Shown: positions 35,310 through 43,937 of the stretch, piece by piece
Numbering within the stretch: position 1 is the stretch's first letter
How the letters are laid out: each line of letters begins with the position of its first letter
Assembly: GCA_024397955.1 (NCBI GenBank)
Contig: CP073744.1
Location: 248,001 to 312,000, forward strand
Direction: 5' to 3'
Source of the DNA: a bacterium SCSIO 12696
GTDB lineage: Bacteria > Pseudomonadota > Gammaproteobacteria > Pseudomonadales > Porticoccaceae
DNA length: 64,000 nucleotides
Made by a program: the position numbers and the translations under genes
The notes under the pieces: model-generated
Databases searched by the model: none
The model's input: only the letters and a program-made list of their open reading frames with translations
Told to the model about the DNA's origin: nothing

Positions 35310-35873
35310 ATGAAATTGGCACTCGTAGCGGCGCTTTTGGCCGCGGTAACTGTCATTGGTGGCTGCTCCACGGTAAAAGGCAACTCGGTTCAGGAGAGAC
35401 GCGCCTACGTGGACACTATGCGCAACAACACCCTTCAAGACCTCTACAAAGAGCACCCCAAAGCGCGCCAGCAAATTGCCGATGCGGCGGGCTATGCCAT
35501 CTTCAGCAACATCAACACCAACCTGATTTTTGTCACCACCAGTGGTGGCTACGGCGTAGTGACTCGCAAAGGTGGCAGCAAAACCTATATGAAAATGGCC
35601 GGTGGTGGCTTGGGTATTGGCGCGGGTTTGCGGGATATGCGCCTGGTGCTGATTTTCAAGAAAAGTCACGACCTGGAAAACTTTGCTGACAATGGCTGGG
35701 ATGTCTCCGGGCAAGCCGGTGCCACCGCTCAATCCGATGATCAGGGCGGCTCGGTAAATGTGGTTAAGTCTGTGGATTTTGATATTGTCAGTTACGAGTT
35801 GACCAAAGCGGGTATTGCGTTGGAAGCTACTGTAGATGGTATGAAGTTCTGGAAGGATAAAGAACTGAATTAA
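35310..35873 (+). CDS. SYLF/YSC84-domain lipoprotein
   Basis: 187 aa with a lipoprotein signal (AAVTVIGGC) and a SYLF (Ysc84) lipid-binding domain covering most of the mature protein: IADAAGYAIFSNINTNLIF, GGYGVVTRKGG and GGGLGIGAGLRDMRLVLIF. Bacterial members are periplasmic or outer-membrane-attached and of unclear role. The ATG at 35310 has GAGG upstream. Monocistronic, 70 bp after kynA. Confidence 0.88.
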   Translation: MKLALVAALLAAVTVIGGCSTVKGNSVQERRAYVDTMRNNTLQDLYKEHPKARQQIADAAGYAIFSNINTNLIFVTTSGGYGVVTRKGGSKTYMKMAGGGLGIGAGLRDMRLVLIFKKSHDLENFADNGWDVSGQAGATAQSDDQGGSVNVVKSVDFDIVSYELTKAGIALEATVDGMKFWKDKELN

Positions 35874-35897
35874 AGGCTGACCGGTTTTCCTTTTGCT

Positions 35898-36239
35898 ATG
35901 AGTGTCGTTAACACCAAAAATTCAGATCACTATAAGTGGGGCCAAAGCTCTGATGGTTGGCACTTGCTTAAATCGGATGGTCTAAGTGTTATCGAGGAGC
36001 GTGTCCCAGCGGGTGAAAGTGAAGAAAGACATTATCATAACGAATCACAGCAGTTTTTCTATGTACTGTATGGTATTGCCCATCTGGAAATATCTGGTGA
36101 TGTGTACGAGGTGCATGCAGGCAGTGGTATTCATGTTTCTGCAAAAGCACCTCATCAATTAATGAATAAAAGTTCTGGTGACTTACGTTTTTTGGTTATA
36201 TCACAGCCAAAAAGTCATGGTGATAGGGTCGTTGTATAA
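35898..36239 (+). CDS. Cupin-domain protein
   Basis: Small cytoplasmic beta-barrel protein, 113 aa. Cupin motif 1 is seen in ERHYHNESQQFFYVLYG and motif 2 near GSGIHVSAKAPHQLMN, with histidines suited to metal binding. The substrate cannot be told. It follows the SYLF gene by 24 nt and precedes the ABM-domain gene by 67 nt. Confidence 0.85.
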   Translation: MSVVNTKNSDHYKWGQSSDGWHLLKSDGLSVIEERVPAGESEERHYHNESQQFFYVLYGIAHLEISGDVYEVHAGSGIHVSAKAPHQLMNKSSGDLRFLVISQPKSHGDRVVV

Positions 36240-36306
36240 AATTTTAAATTTGCTGCAGTCTCTTACCAGAAACCCTTCAAGTAAAAGTAGTTGTTGAGTA
36301 AACGCG

Positions 36307-36603
36307 TTGCCAAAAATAATACTACAAGGCCATATTGTTGTGCCTGAAACTGATCTGCCCGAGGTGGAGGCTGAGCTTCCTCGGCATATCGAATTGACAA
36401 AAGCTGAGAAAGGTTGCCTGGATTTTCAGGTAACCCAAAGCTTGGAAAATAAGCGTATTTTCACTGTTTACGAAGAGTTTATTGATCGGGCCGCTTTTGA
36501 ATATCATCAGCAGCGGGTTAAGAAGTCGTACTGGGGAACAATGGCAGTTAATGTGGAAAGGCACTATAGAATCAGTGAAATTGATTGCCCCGAAGCACAA
36601 TAA
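36307..36603 (+). CDS. ABM-superfamily (antibiotic biosynthesis monooxygenase-like) protein
   Basis: 98-aa dimeric alpha-beta barrel type protein: KIILQGHIVVPETD opens strand 1, followed by EKGCLDFQVTQSLENKRIFTVYEEFIDRAAFEYHQ as read in sections. Members act as cofactor-independent monooxygenases or simply bind small ligands. The start appears to be TTG at 36307 with only a weak upstream purine stretch, so the exact N-terminus is less certain. Confidence 0.78.
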   Translation: MPKIILQGHIVVPETDLPEVEAELPRHIELTKAEKGCLDFQVTQSLENKRIFTVYEEFIDRAAFEYHQQRVKKSYWGTMAVNVERHYRISEIDCPEAQ

Positions 36604-36613
36604 AATATCTAGA

Positions 36614-37759
36614 CTATTTCTTAGTTGATTTTAAAATTACAAATTTTTGATTGCTCACCACTGTCTGGCAATTGCCGAACAGTCTCTTGAGTTTCACGTG
36701 GTAGCCCAAGTGGCGGTTGCCAATCACCCAGAGTTCTCCACCGGTTTTTAATACTTGTTTTGATTCCCGAAACATTTGCTCCGCGACCTGAGTGCTGACC
36801 GCGTTTTGTTGGTGAAAAGGTGGGTTGTTCACAATCAGATCAGCACTGTTTTTTGCGATGCCCTGCAGGCAGTCGGTTACTTTAAAGGTTGCGTTTCTGT
36901 CGGCAAAATTGGCTGAGAAATTAGTTTTAGCAGACGCCACCGCCATAAAGGATTCATCCACAAAAGTCATATCGGCTTGTGGGTTTCGCTGTGCGGCCAC
37001 TATTCCCAGCAGACCGTTGCCACAGCCTAGATCGATTATCTGTTGATAACGATCATTAGCAGGCAGGTGTTCCAGAAAAAATCGCGTGCCAATATCCAGC
37101 TTATCTCTGGAAAATACATTGGCGTGATTGCTGACCTCAAGTTTGAGTTCCGGTATCGGGCAGGTTTTGGGGTAGGGGTTTTCTACCGGTTCATGCTTGC
37201 CTGGTTTACAAAACACCAGGCGGGCCTTTTTCTTTGCCAGTGATGTGGTGGTGGCGCCCAGCAGTCGTTCAAACAAAGTCAGGTGGGAGTTGTGCAAATA
37301 CTTGACCATAGAGGCCGCTACGACAACCGTGTCAACGCTTATAAACTGCTGCAAACGGTGCAGCTGGTCTTCCAGCAGTGATAAGCTCTTGGGAATTTTT
37401 ATCACCACCAAATTGAACGTTTGTTCGAGCTTTGGCCACTCAAGAGAAGAGTGTAACTTAACCGCCTCAGGGGAGAGCTGATTGGCTGTCAAATTGTGAT
37501 CTGTGCCTCTATGGGAGAGCCAGGAATCGCCAATGGAGATTGGCTGCAATCCTGGAAAACCTGTGCACAGGGTCACAGCCAAAGCGCCAAAGCTGTCGTT
37601 CAATATCAACACTTGGCTGTTGGGGTTGATTCCCGGTTGCTCTGCCAGATAATTGACCAGGTACTCATCCGCAGCATCCCAGGCACGCAATGTGTCTTTG
37701 GGGTGAGCAGGATAGCGTGTCAGGCCAATAGGACCGTATGGTGAATCAAAGGTATCCAT
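36614..37759 (-). CDS. rlmG: 23S rRNA (guanine-N2)-methyltransferase RlmG
   Basis: Methylates G1835 of 23S rRNA (Escherichia numbering). 381 aa with a degenerate N-terminal methyltransferase-like domain (LRAWDAADEYLVNYL, ILNDSFGALAVTL) and an active C-terminal domain with SAM motif IIDLGCGNGLLGIVA and catalytic NPPFHQ. I chose the ATG at 37759, which gives the same N-terminal length as the Escherichia protein before the conserved AWDAADEYL; an ATG at 37777 would add six residues. Confidence 0.93.
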   Translation of the reverse strand: MDTFDSPYGPIGLTRYPAHPKDTLRAWDAADEYLVNYLAEQPGINPNSQVLILNDSFGALAVTLCTGFPGLQPISIGDSWLSHRGTDHNLTANQLSPEAVKLHSSLEWPKLEQTFNLVVIKIPKSLSLLEDQLHRLQQFISVDTVVVAASMVKYLHNSHLTLFERLLGATTTSLAKKKARLVFCKPGKHEPVENPYPKTCPIPELKLEVSNHANVFSRDKLDIGTRFFLEHLPANDRYQQIIDLGCGNGLLGIVAAQRNPQADMTFVDESFMAVASAKTNFSANFADRNATFKVTDCLQGIAKNSADLIVNNPPFHQQNAVSTQVAEQMFRESKQVLKTGGELWVIGNRHLGYHVKLKRLFGNCQTVVSNQKFVILKSTKK

Positions 37760-37828
37760 AAAGCAGCAATTTTGCATCTGTTGCGGTCAAAGGCCGCAGT
37801 ATAAATAACAATAAGGAAAAATCAGAGA

Positions 37829-38746
37829 ATGAAGCCGGTTACCGATACGATCGTAGAGGCCGTTGGCCAGGTGCTGATGGGTAAAGAGCAGCAGGTTCGT
37901 CTGGCACTGGCTTGCCTGTTGGCCAAGGGGCATCTGCTGATTGAAGATTTGCCCGGTATGGGCAAAACGACTCTGGCCCATGCCTTGGCTGCTGCTTTGG
38001 GGCTGGATTTTAACCGGGTGCAATTTACCAGCGACTTGTTGCCAGCGGACATCCTCGGGGTTTCGGTGTACAACCGCAACACCGAACAGTTTAGTTTTCA
38101 CCAGGGCCCGATTTTCAGCCAATTGCTGGTGGCAGATGAGATAAACCGCACCACACCAAAAACTCAAAGTGCGTTGTTGGAAGCGATGGCAGAGCGACAG
38201 GTCACCACAGAGGGTGAGACTCGCAATTTGCCAACGCCTTTTTTTGTGATTGCCACTCAAAACCCGGTTCATCAATCCGGCACATTCCCACTGCCGGAAT
38301 CTCAGTTAGATCGCTTTTTAATGCGCCTGTCACTGGGCTATCCGGATCAGGCCGCAGAGCTGAAATTGCTCAGTGGTATCGATCCGCGAGAGTCTCTGCG
38401 AGGGCTCAAAGCGGTGATTCCCACAGAGCAGTTACTCAAGTTGCAAGAGCATGTTGGGGAGATCAAGACGTCAACCAGCTTGCTCAGCTACCTGCAGCGT
38501 TTGATCAGCTTTTCACGCTCAGAGCCGGGTTTTGAATACGGTATCTCCCCACGAGGCTCTCTGGCCTTGCTACACAGTGCCAAAGCCTGGGCACTGTTGG
38601 AAGGTCGGGATTATGTGATCCCCGAAGACATTCAGCATGTGGCACCAGCGGTATTGGGGCATCGTTTGCGCGGTGCCAACGAACTGGCTGGCAATCCGGG
38701 CAGTCAGCTGGTGGAGCGCTTGCTCAGTAGTGTGGATATCGTCTAG
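37829..38746 (+). CDS. MoxR-family AAA+ ATPase
   Basis: 305-aa AAA+ protein. Walker A LPGMGKTT lies near residues 42-49, Walker B LLVADEINRTTPKTQSALLE follows, and sensor 1 is in FFVIATQNPV. MoxR ATPases act as chaperones that activate protein complexes and are often paired with DUF58 and transglutaminase-like proteins, as here: DUF58 starts 4 bp later, and TgpA-like follows. Confidence 0.93.
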   Translation: MKPVTDTIVEAVGQVLMGKEQQVRLALACLLAKGHLLIEDLPGMGKTTLAHALAAALGLDFNRVQFTSDLLPADILGVSVYNRNTEQFSFHQGPIFSQLLVADEINRTTPKTQSALLEAMAERQVTTEGETRNLPTPFFVIATQNPVHQSGTFPLPESQLDRFLMRLSLGYPDQAAELKLLSGIDPRESLRGLKAVIPTEQLLKLQEHVGEIKTSTSLLSYLQRLISFSRSEPGFEYGISPRGSLALLHSAKAWALLEGRDYVIPEDIQHVAPAVLGHRLRGANELAGNPGSQLVERLLSSVDIV

Positions 38747-38750
38747 CACT

Positions 38751-39767
38751 ATGCTTTCCAGGAATATGGCTGCCAAAGCCCACGGTTTTATTCCCCCGTT
38801 TATGCGTCGCCGTTTTTCTCTGTGGCTCAATCGTCGGATGCCTGCAGCCCGGCGCATTCGTTTAAATCAGCAGCGTTTGTTTATCTTGCCCACCAAAGCG
38901 GGTACTGCGTATTTGGTACTGGTTAGCATTATTTGGCTATTGGCCACCAACTATCAGAATGGTTTGGTATTCGCGGTAGCCTGTTTACTCAGCAGTTTAT
39001 TCATCACCGCCATTTTGCACAGCTATGCCAACCTGGCTGGGCTGGATGTGTCTTTTGTGGCGGCAGAACCGGTATTTAACGGCCAGCAGATGCTGTTTCG
39101 GATAGCGGTTTGTTGCGCCGATCAACGTCAGCGCCAGGGTATTGAATTGCACTTTCGGCATGCCGAAAGCCAGGTCTTGGATCTACTGGACAGCAACCGC
39201 CAGGAGGCACTGGTGCCTGCTCAAACTGACCACCGTGGTTGGTTTCACCCGGGAAGAGTGACTGTAGAGAGCCGCTACCCGGTAGGATTGTTTCGGGTAT
39301 GGACGTATCTGGATTTGAACTGCAAGGGTCTGGTGTATCCGCAACCTGTGGAAGGGCCTGAGGTGATGTCTGCACCGGCCCAGGGAAGCTCTGGTCAGCG
39401 TCAGTTGACGGTGGGGAGTGATGACTTTGCCGGCTTTAAAGCCTATCAAAAAGGCATGCCGCTACAGCATTTATCCTGGAAGCACTACGCTCGTGAGCGC
39501 GGTTTGTTGGGCAAGGAATACGCAGACGCTATCGATGAGCGACTGTGGCTGCGTTGGCAGGATTACCCCGGTGTCGACAGCGAACTGCGCCTTTCTTACC
39601 TTTGCGATCGACTATTGGATGTTGCCCGCAGAGAAGCGGAATACGGGCTGCAATTGCCAGGGGTGGAGGTATTACAGGGCCGAGGTGATGCTCATAGTCA
39701 GGAAATTCTGCGCAACTTAGCGCTGTTTGAACCCGGTGGTGGTTCTAAAAGGAGAGAAGCCTTTTGA
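38751..39767 (+). CDS. DUF58 domain-containing membrane protein
   Basis: 338 aa. Two hydrophobic helices near residues 45-90 (AYLVLVSIIWLLATNYQNG, VFAVACLLSSLFITAIL) are followed by a large soluble portion with the DUF58 core (SDDFAGFKAYQKGMPLQHLSWKHYARERGLLGKE read in parts). DUF58 proteins are usually linked to MoxR ATPases. The ATG at 38751 is favoured over an open frame that starts inside moxR. The stop overlaps the next start (TTGA). Confidence 0.9.
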   Translation: MLSRNMAAKAHGFIPPFMRRRFSLWLNRRMPAARRIRLNQQRLFILPTKAGTAYLVLVSIIWLLATNYQNGLVFAVACLLSSLFITAILHSYANLAGLDVSFVAAEPVFNGQQMLFRIAVCCADQRQRQGIELHFRHAESQVLDLLDSNRQEALVPAQTDHRGWFHPGRVTVESRYPVGLFRVWTYLDLNCKGLVYPQPVEGPEVMSAPAQGSSGQRQLTVGSDDFAGFKAYQKGMPLQHLSWKHYARERGLLGKEYADAIDERLWLRWQDYPGVDSELRLSYLCDRLLDVARREAEYGLQLPGVEVLQGRGDAHSQEILRNLALFEPGGGSKRREAF

Positions 39768-41791
39768 CTCCCCAGTGGCAAATACCCAGAGCCGGTTTGG
39801 TGTGGCTGATCTGCGCCCAGCTAGCCATTGCTGCAGGGTTATTCGCTGTACTGCCACTGTGGATACTGATGGTGTTGGTGTTGAGCTGTTTGTGGCGTAT
39901 ACAAATCTATCGCGGCGTGTGGAGTTACCCCGGTCGCTGGAGCAAATTGCTGCTGTTGATACTGAATATTGCGGCGATGGTGTTTTCATTCGATCGGTTT
40001 ACCGGGCTGGAACCGCTAACCGCATTACTGGTGAGCGCGGCTGCGTTTAAATTGCTGGAAATGCATCGGCGCAGTGACGGTCTCAAGTTGATATTCGTTT
40101 GTTATTTCACCGCTTCACTGCAACTGCTCTATGAGCAGACCATCGCTGTGGGTGGTTACACCCTGTTTTGCCTGTTGCTGGTCACTGCCGCACTCACCGG
40201 TATTTTTCAGCGCGCAGAGGGGCATGCGGCCACTTGGGCACCGTTAAAGCGTGGTACCGCGCTGCTGAGCCAATCGTTGCCGCTGATGGTGGTGCTTTTT
40301 CTGGTATTGCCCAGGTTGCCAGCGTTTTGGGCAGTGCCGGGCCAGCAACAGGCATCTACGGGTGTCAGTGGTGAAATGTCGCCGGGAGACTTTTCTCGCT
40401 TGGGTAAAAACGGTGATCTGGCATTTCGGGTATCTTTCGAAAAAGGGGCGCCACCGTCTCCGGATTTGCTGTATTGGCGAGGGCCGGTATTGACCCACTT
40501 CGATGGTCGTCGCTGGAGCCAGCTTGACCCGATTAACTTTGGCGATGGCTCTCACGTCGCCTGGGGAGGCAATGGTACCGGTGGCAAATCCGGTAGCCAC
40601 TGGCTACAACGGATTCAACGGGGCGGCCAGCAGCGCGACTATACCGTGGTTATGGAGCCCACCCAGCGCCTCTGGTTATTTGCGTTACTTGCACCCGACA
40701 GCAATGACTCCAGTGTTGGCATAACCCGAGAGATGCGCCTGGTGAGCCGCCAGCCAGTAAGCGGTAAAAAGCAATACTCGGTCAGTTGGTGGCCGCAATA
40801 TCGGTATTTTGCCGATACATTGGTACCTTGGCAGCGCTTTCAGGTGCTGAAACTGCCCAAGGGTTACAACCCCAGAGCGGTTGCCTTGGCAACCCAGTGG
40901 CGTGAGGAAAGCGTTACCGAAGAGGCCTACATACAACGGGTGTTGCAGTGGTTTAACCGAGAGTTTACCTACACTCTGGAACCACCCGCACTGGGCCGCA
41001 ACACGGTAGACGAGTTTTTGTGGGGCAGCCAGCGAGGCTTTTGCGAACATTATGCAGGCAGCTTTGTATTTTTAATGCGCGCTGGCGGTGTGCCTGCACG
41101 GGTAGTGACTGGCTATCAGGGAGCGGAAGCGCACCCGGATGGTTATTTGCTGGTTCACCAATACAACGCTCATGCCTGGGCGGAAGTGTGGCTGGAAGGG
41201 CGAGGCTGGGTGCGTGTAGACCCTACTGCCGCTGTTGCCCCTGAGCGCATTGAGCAGGGCGCAGAGTCGTTTTTTGGGCAAAGCGCCACCAGTTTGGCAG
41301 AAGATGGATTTTCTTTGTCGCGATATCGCCATATTGGCTGGTTAAACAGTTTGCGCTTGCAACTGGATGCTCTGGACTACTACTGGAGCACATGGGTTCT
41401 CGGCTATCAGAGCCAGCAAAAGTCATTTTTGCAGCGCTGGTTGGGCGAGATCAGTTGGCGCAGCATTGGTTTGCTGTTGTTTGCCACCGGTGGTCTGGTG
41501 ATGTTGATGACTTTACTGTGGCTGCTGCGTGGCAGTTTGAAAGCCCGCCGTCAACCAGCACTGCAGCGCCAGTTTGTGAAATTGTGTCGCCGCCTGGCAA
41601 AAGCCGGGTGGCCCAGAGCGTCTGCCGAAGGGCCCCGAGATTACCGGCTGAGGTTAGAGGCCAGTGAATTTAAGCAGCGCACAAAAAGCCAGAATGCTCT
41701 GCTGGCGTTGAAGCTGTACGAAAAGGTTTGTTACGGTGACCAACCCCAGCATGCGGAAGCGTTTTACCGTGAAGCAAAACAATTTCGTTAG
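39764..41791 (+). CDS. TgpA-like membrane transglutaminase/protease (DUF3488-transglutaminase-DUF4129)
   Basis: 675-aa inner-membrane protein. N-terminal helices (about 1-190, DUF3488) precede a periplasmic transglutaminase-like domain with a complete triad: Cys427 in GFCEHYAGSF, His470 in YNAHAWAEVW and Asp486 in RVDPTAA. Another helix at about 560-585 leads to a cytoplasmic DUF4129 tail. The Pseudomonas relative TgpA is essential. Start is TTG overlapping the DUF58 stop, with GGAG 9 nt upstream. MoxR, DUF58 and TgpA form one operon. Confidence 0.92.
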   Translation: MTPQWQIPRAGLVWLICAQLAIAAGLFAVLPLWILMVLVLSCLWRIQIYRGVWSYPGRWSKLLLLILNIAAMVFSFDRFTGLEPLTALLVSAAAFKLLEMHRRSDGLKLIFVCYFTASLQLLYEQTIAVGGYTLFCLLLVTAALTGIFQRAEGHAATWAPLKRGTALLSQSLPLMVVLFLVLPRLPAFWAVPGQQQASTGVSGEMSPGDFSRLGKNGDLAFRVSFEKGAPPSPDLLYWRGPVLTHFDGRRWSQLDPINFGDGSHVAWGGNGTGGKSGSHWLQRIQRGGQQRDYTVVMEPTQRLWLFALLAPDSNDSSVGITREMRLVSRQPVSGKKQYSVSWWPQYRYFADTLVPWQRFQVLKLPKGYNPRAVALATQWREESVTEEAYIQRVLQWFNREFTYTLEPPALGRNTVDEFLWGSQRGFCEHYAGSFVFLMRAGGVPARVVTGYQGAEAHPDGYLLVHQYNAHAWAEVWLEGRGWVRVDPTAAVAPERIEQGAESFFGQSATSLAEDGFSLSRYRHIGWLNSLRLQLDALDYYWSTWVLGYQSQQKSFLQRWLGEISWRSIGLLLFATGGLVMLMTLLWLLRGSLKARRQPALQRQFVKLCRRLAKAGWPRASAEGPRDYRLRLEASEFKQRTKSQNALLALKLYEKVCYGDQPQHAEAFYREAKQFR

Positions 41792-41831
41792 TGAATAGGT
41801 CCAGAGGAGCAGCTCCTAGAGAGTAAAGGCT

Positions 41832-42470
41832 ATGGAAAACGATCGTCACAAACAGCAAATGGTCAGTGCCAGTTCGGCGCTGAAGGGCCGTACCCAAAAG
41901 GTTGCAGTACCCAGTGAACACTATGTGACTGGCAACGATATGCAGTCGCCATTTCCTCTGGGTATACAGCAGGCAGTTTTTGCTATGGGGCCTTTTTGGT
42001 TGCCAGAATTTCTGTACTGGCAACAGGATGGCATTTACGCCACGGCGGTAGGTTACTGCGGTGGCTACACCCCAAATCCCACCCACGAAGAAGTGGCCAG
42101 CTCTCAAACCGGTCATGCGGAGAGCGTGCTGGTGGCCTATGACGCCTCTGAAATCAGTTACAGCCGGTTGCTGAAAATTTTTTGGGACTGCCATAACCCC
42201 ACCCAAGGTATGCGCCAGGGAGACCATGTGGGCACTCAGTTCCGGTCAGTTATTTTCTGTTTTGACGATGACCAGCAACAGCAGGCTGAACAGAGCCTGA
42301 TTCAATACCAGCAGCAGCTTACTGCCAAGGGTTTTGGTGACATCACCACATCGGTTGAATGGGCGGGAGACTTCTATTACGCCGAGTCTGATCAGCAACA
42401 GTACTTGGCCAAAAACCCAGATTGCGACTGTGATTTAGAGGGCACCGGAGTTTCTTTCCGCCTGTCTTGA
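41832..42470 (+). CDS. MsrA-like protein lacking the catalytic cysteine
   Basis: 212 aa, the same length as Escherichia MsrA, and clearly homologous: GYCGGYTPNPTHEEV, QTGHAESVLVAYD, FWDCHNPTQGMRQGDHVGTQFRS (in parts) and FYYAESDQQQYL. Yet the invariant nucleophile in GCFW is proline here (FAMGPFWLPE, Pro54, codon CCT), and the last recycling cysteine of Escherichia MsrA is Ser208 (GVSF). A cysteine near NPDCDCD and one at GYCGG (Cys75) remain. Methionine sulfoxide reduction by the usual mechanism therefore seems impossible. The frame is otherwise undamaged. It follows the TgpA-like gene by 40 nt. Confidence 0.85.
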   Translation: MENDRHKQQMVSASSALKGRTQKVAVPSEHYVTGNDMQSPFPLGIQQAVFAMGPFWLPEFLYWQQDGIYATAVGYCGGYTPNPTHEEVASSQTGHAESVLVAYDASEISYSRLLKIFWDCHNPTQGMRQGDHVGTQFRSVIFCFDDDQQQQAEQSLIQYQQQLTAKGFGDITTSVEWAGDFYYAESDQQQYLAKNPDCDCDLEGTGVSFRLS

Positions 42471-42565
42471 CAGTTAAGACTTGTTTACAAAATTTAACCA
42501 CTCTTGCATGGCAAGCCTCAGTAGCCACTACTAAACTGTAGCGGATTTTTTGAGGACACCTTCAC

Positions 42566-43045
42566 ATGCAAAAATACCTGTTGGCTGCTGTTGTAGCCAT
42601 AATTTCCGTTTCTGTTTTAGCCCTGAATATCGATTATGCACCCACCGTTGAGCAGCCAGTTCGTGAGGCTGCTGTTAAAGCACCTATTGAAAAGCAGGGG
42701 ATTCGGTTTTTCCAAGGCAGCTTTGAAGAAGCACTGCAAGAGGCAGGCAGACAGGGCAAGCCGGTATTTGTCGATATGCACGCCGACTGGTGTGGCCCTT
42801 GCGTTTATATGTCTGCGGAAGTGTTTCCAGTGGCAGAAGTGGGAGAGTTCTACAATCAGAACTTCATCAGTGTGAAAGTGGATGTGGAAGATGAGCGCGG
42901 CGGGGAAATTGCCACTGCTTATCAAGTGAGCGGGTTGCCAACGTTACTTTACCTGAACAGCGACGGCGGTGTGCGTTACGAAGCTCTGGGTGGCCTGGGT
43001 GTTCAGGAATTGCTGAATGCAGGCAAGCAGGCTTTGGCCCAGTAA
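42566..43045 (+). CDS. Thioredoxin-family protein, exported or membrane-anchored
   Basis: 159 aa with an N-terminal hydrophobic segment (YLLAAVVAIISVSVLALNI) and a thioredoxin fold carrying the active site WCGPC (Cys76 and Cys79) and the cis-proline in VSGLPTLLYL. The sequence FQGSFEEALQEAGRQGKPVFVDMHADW resembles the DsbD C-terminal domain and related periplasmic thioredoxins. It probably reduces or handles disulfides in the envelope. It lies 95 bp after the MsrA-like gene. Confidence 0.88.
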   Translation: MQKYLLAAVVAIISVSVLALNIDYAPTVEQPVREAAVKAPIEKQGIRFFQGSFEEALQEAGRQGKPVFVDMHADWCGPCVYMSAEVFPVAEVGEFYNQNFISVKVDVEDERGGEIATAYQVSGLPTLLYLNSDGGVRYEALGGLGVQELLNAGKQALAQ

Positions 43046-43061
43046 TTCTCCCTAAACGGAT

Positions 43062-43877
43062 TTATTGATAAGAACACCAATCACTCCAACTGCCTCCGTA
43101 CAGTTTTGCAGGGGGCAGTCCGGCAATTTCCATGGCCAGTAAATTCACACAGGCCGTGACTCCAGAACCACAATAAACCACCCATTCTTTATCACCAGGC
43201 AATGTTGACCAGCGCTGCTTTTGATGGCTCGGGCAGCGAGCGAAACCACTGTCATCAGTCACTTCTTGCCAAGGGAAATTGGCGGCACCAGGAATATGCC
43301 CGGTGATGGGGTCAATGGGTTCTTCCAGCCCTTGGTAGCGAGGTGCCTCCCGCGAATCAATCAGCAACCGGCTTGTGTTGTCCAGATTACCTGCGATGTC
43401 TTTATAACTGAGCAGCCATTGTGTTTGCTCTTTAGCCTCAAACTGTCCCGATTTGGCAACGGTTGGTATTTGCGATGTGGTTTCCAATTCTGCCTGATAC
43501 CAGGCGCTAAAACCTCCGTCGAGTACTTTTACGTTCTGATGGCCAAAGTAACGCAACATCCACCATAGTCGAGAGGCGAAGGCAAAACGTTGGTCGTCAT
43601 AAACCACCACCAAGGTGTTTGAATTTACGCCATAGCGCTGCATGAGGGCTTCAAAGTGTCTGCGGGTGGGCATTGGGTGGCGGCCGCCGTGCGTGCCTAA
43701 AGGGCCAGATAAGTCTCGATCCAAATGCAAGTAGTGGCTGCCGGGGATGTGACTGATGTCGTAAGCCTGCTGGTTTTGTTCGGTATTGGCTAATGAGAAA
43801 CGACAGTCAAAAATAACCATATCTTTGCCGAGTTGTTGGTGTAATTCCTGAACAGAAATCAATGGCGAACAAGTCAT
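43062..43877 (-). CDS. Thiosulfate/3-mercaptopyruvate sulfurtransferase
   Basis: 271-aa enzyme made of two rhodanese domains: an inactive N-terminal one (VIFDCRFSLANTEQ, DISHIPGSHYLHLDRDLSG) and a catalytic C-terminal one with Cys236 in the loop YCGSGVTAC. The GSGVT-type loop is more usual for mercaptopyruvate sulfurtransferases (SseA-like), but substrate is not proved. Convergent with the thioredoxin gene and divergent from pldA. Confidence 0.9.
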   Translation of the reverse strand: MTCSPLISVQELHQQLGKDMVIFDCRFSLANTEQNQQAYDISHIPGSHYLHLDRDLSGPLGTHGGRHPMPTRRHFEALMQRYGVNSNTLVVVYDDQRFAFASRLWWMLRYFGHQNVKVLDGGFSAWYQAELETTSQIPTVAKSGQFEAKEQTQWLLSYKDIAGNLDNTSRLLIDSREAPRYQGLEEPIDPITGHIPGAANFPWQEVTDDSGFARCPSHQKQRWSTLPGDKEWVVYCGSGVTACVNLLAMEIAGLPPAKLYGGSWSDWCSYQ

Positions 43878-43937
43878 GGTGATATTCCAGTGGTAAACTC
43901 CCCGCAGTTTATCGCCAGGAACGCAGCAGAGATAGCC

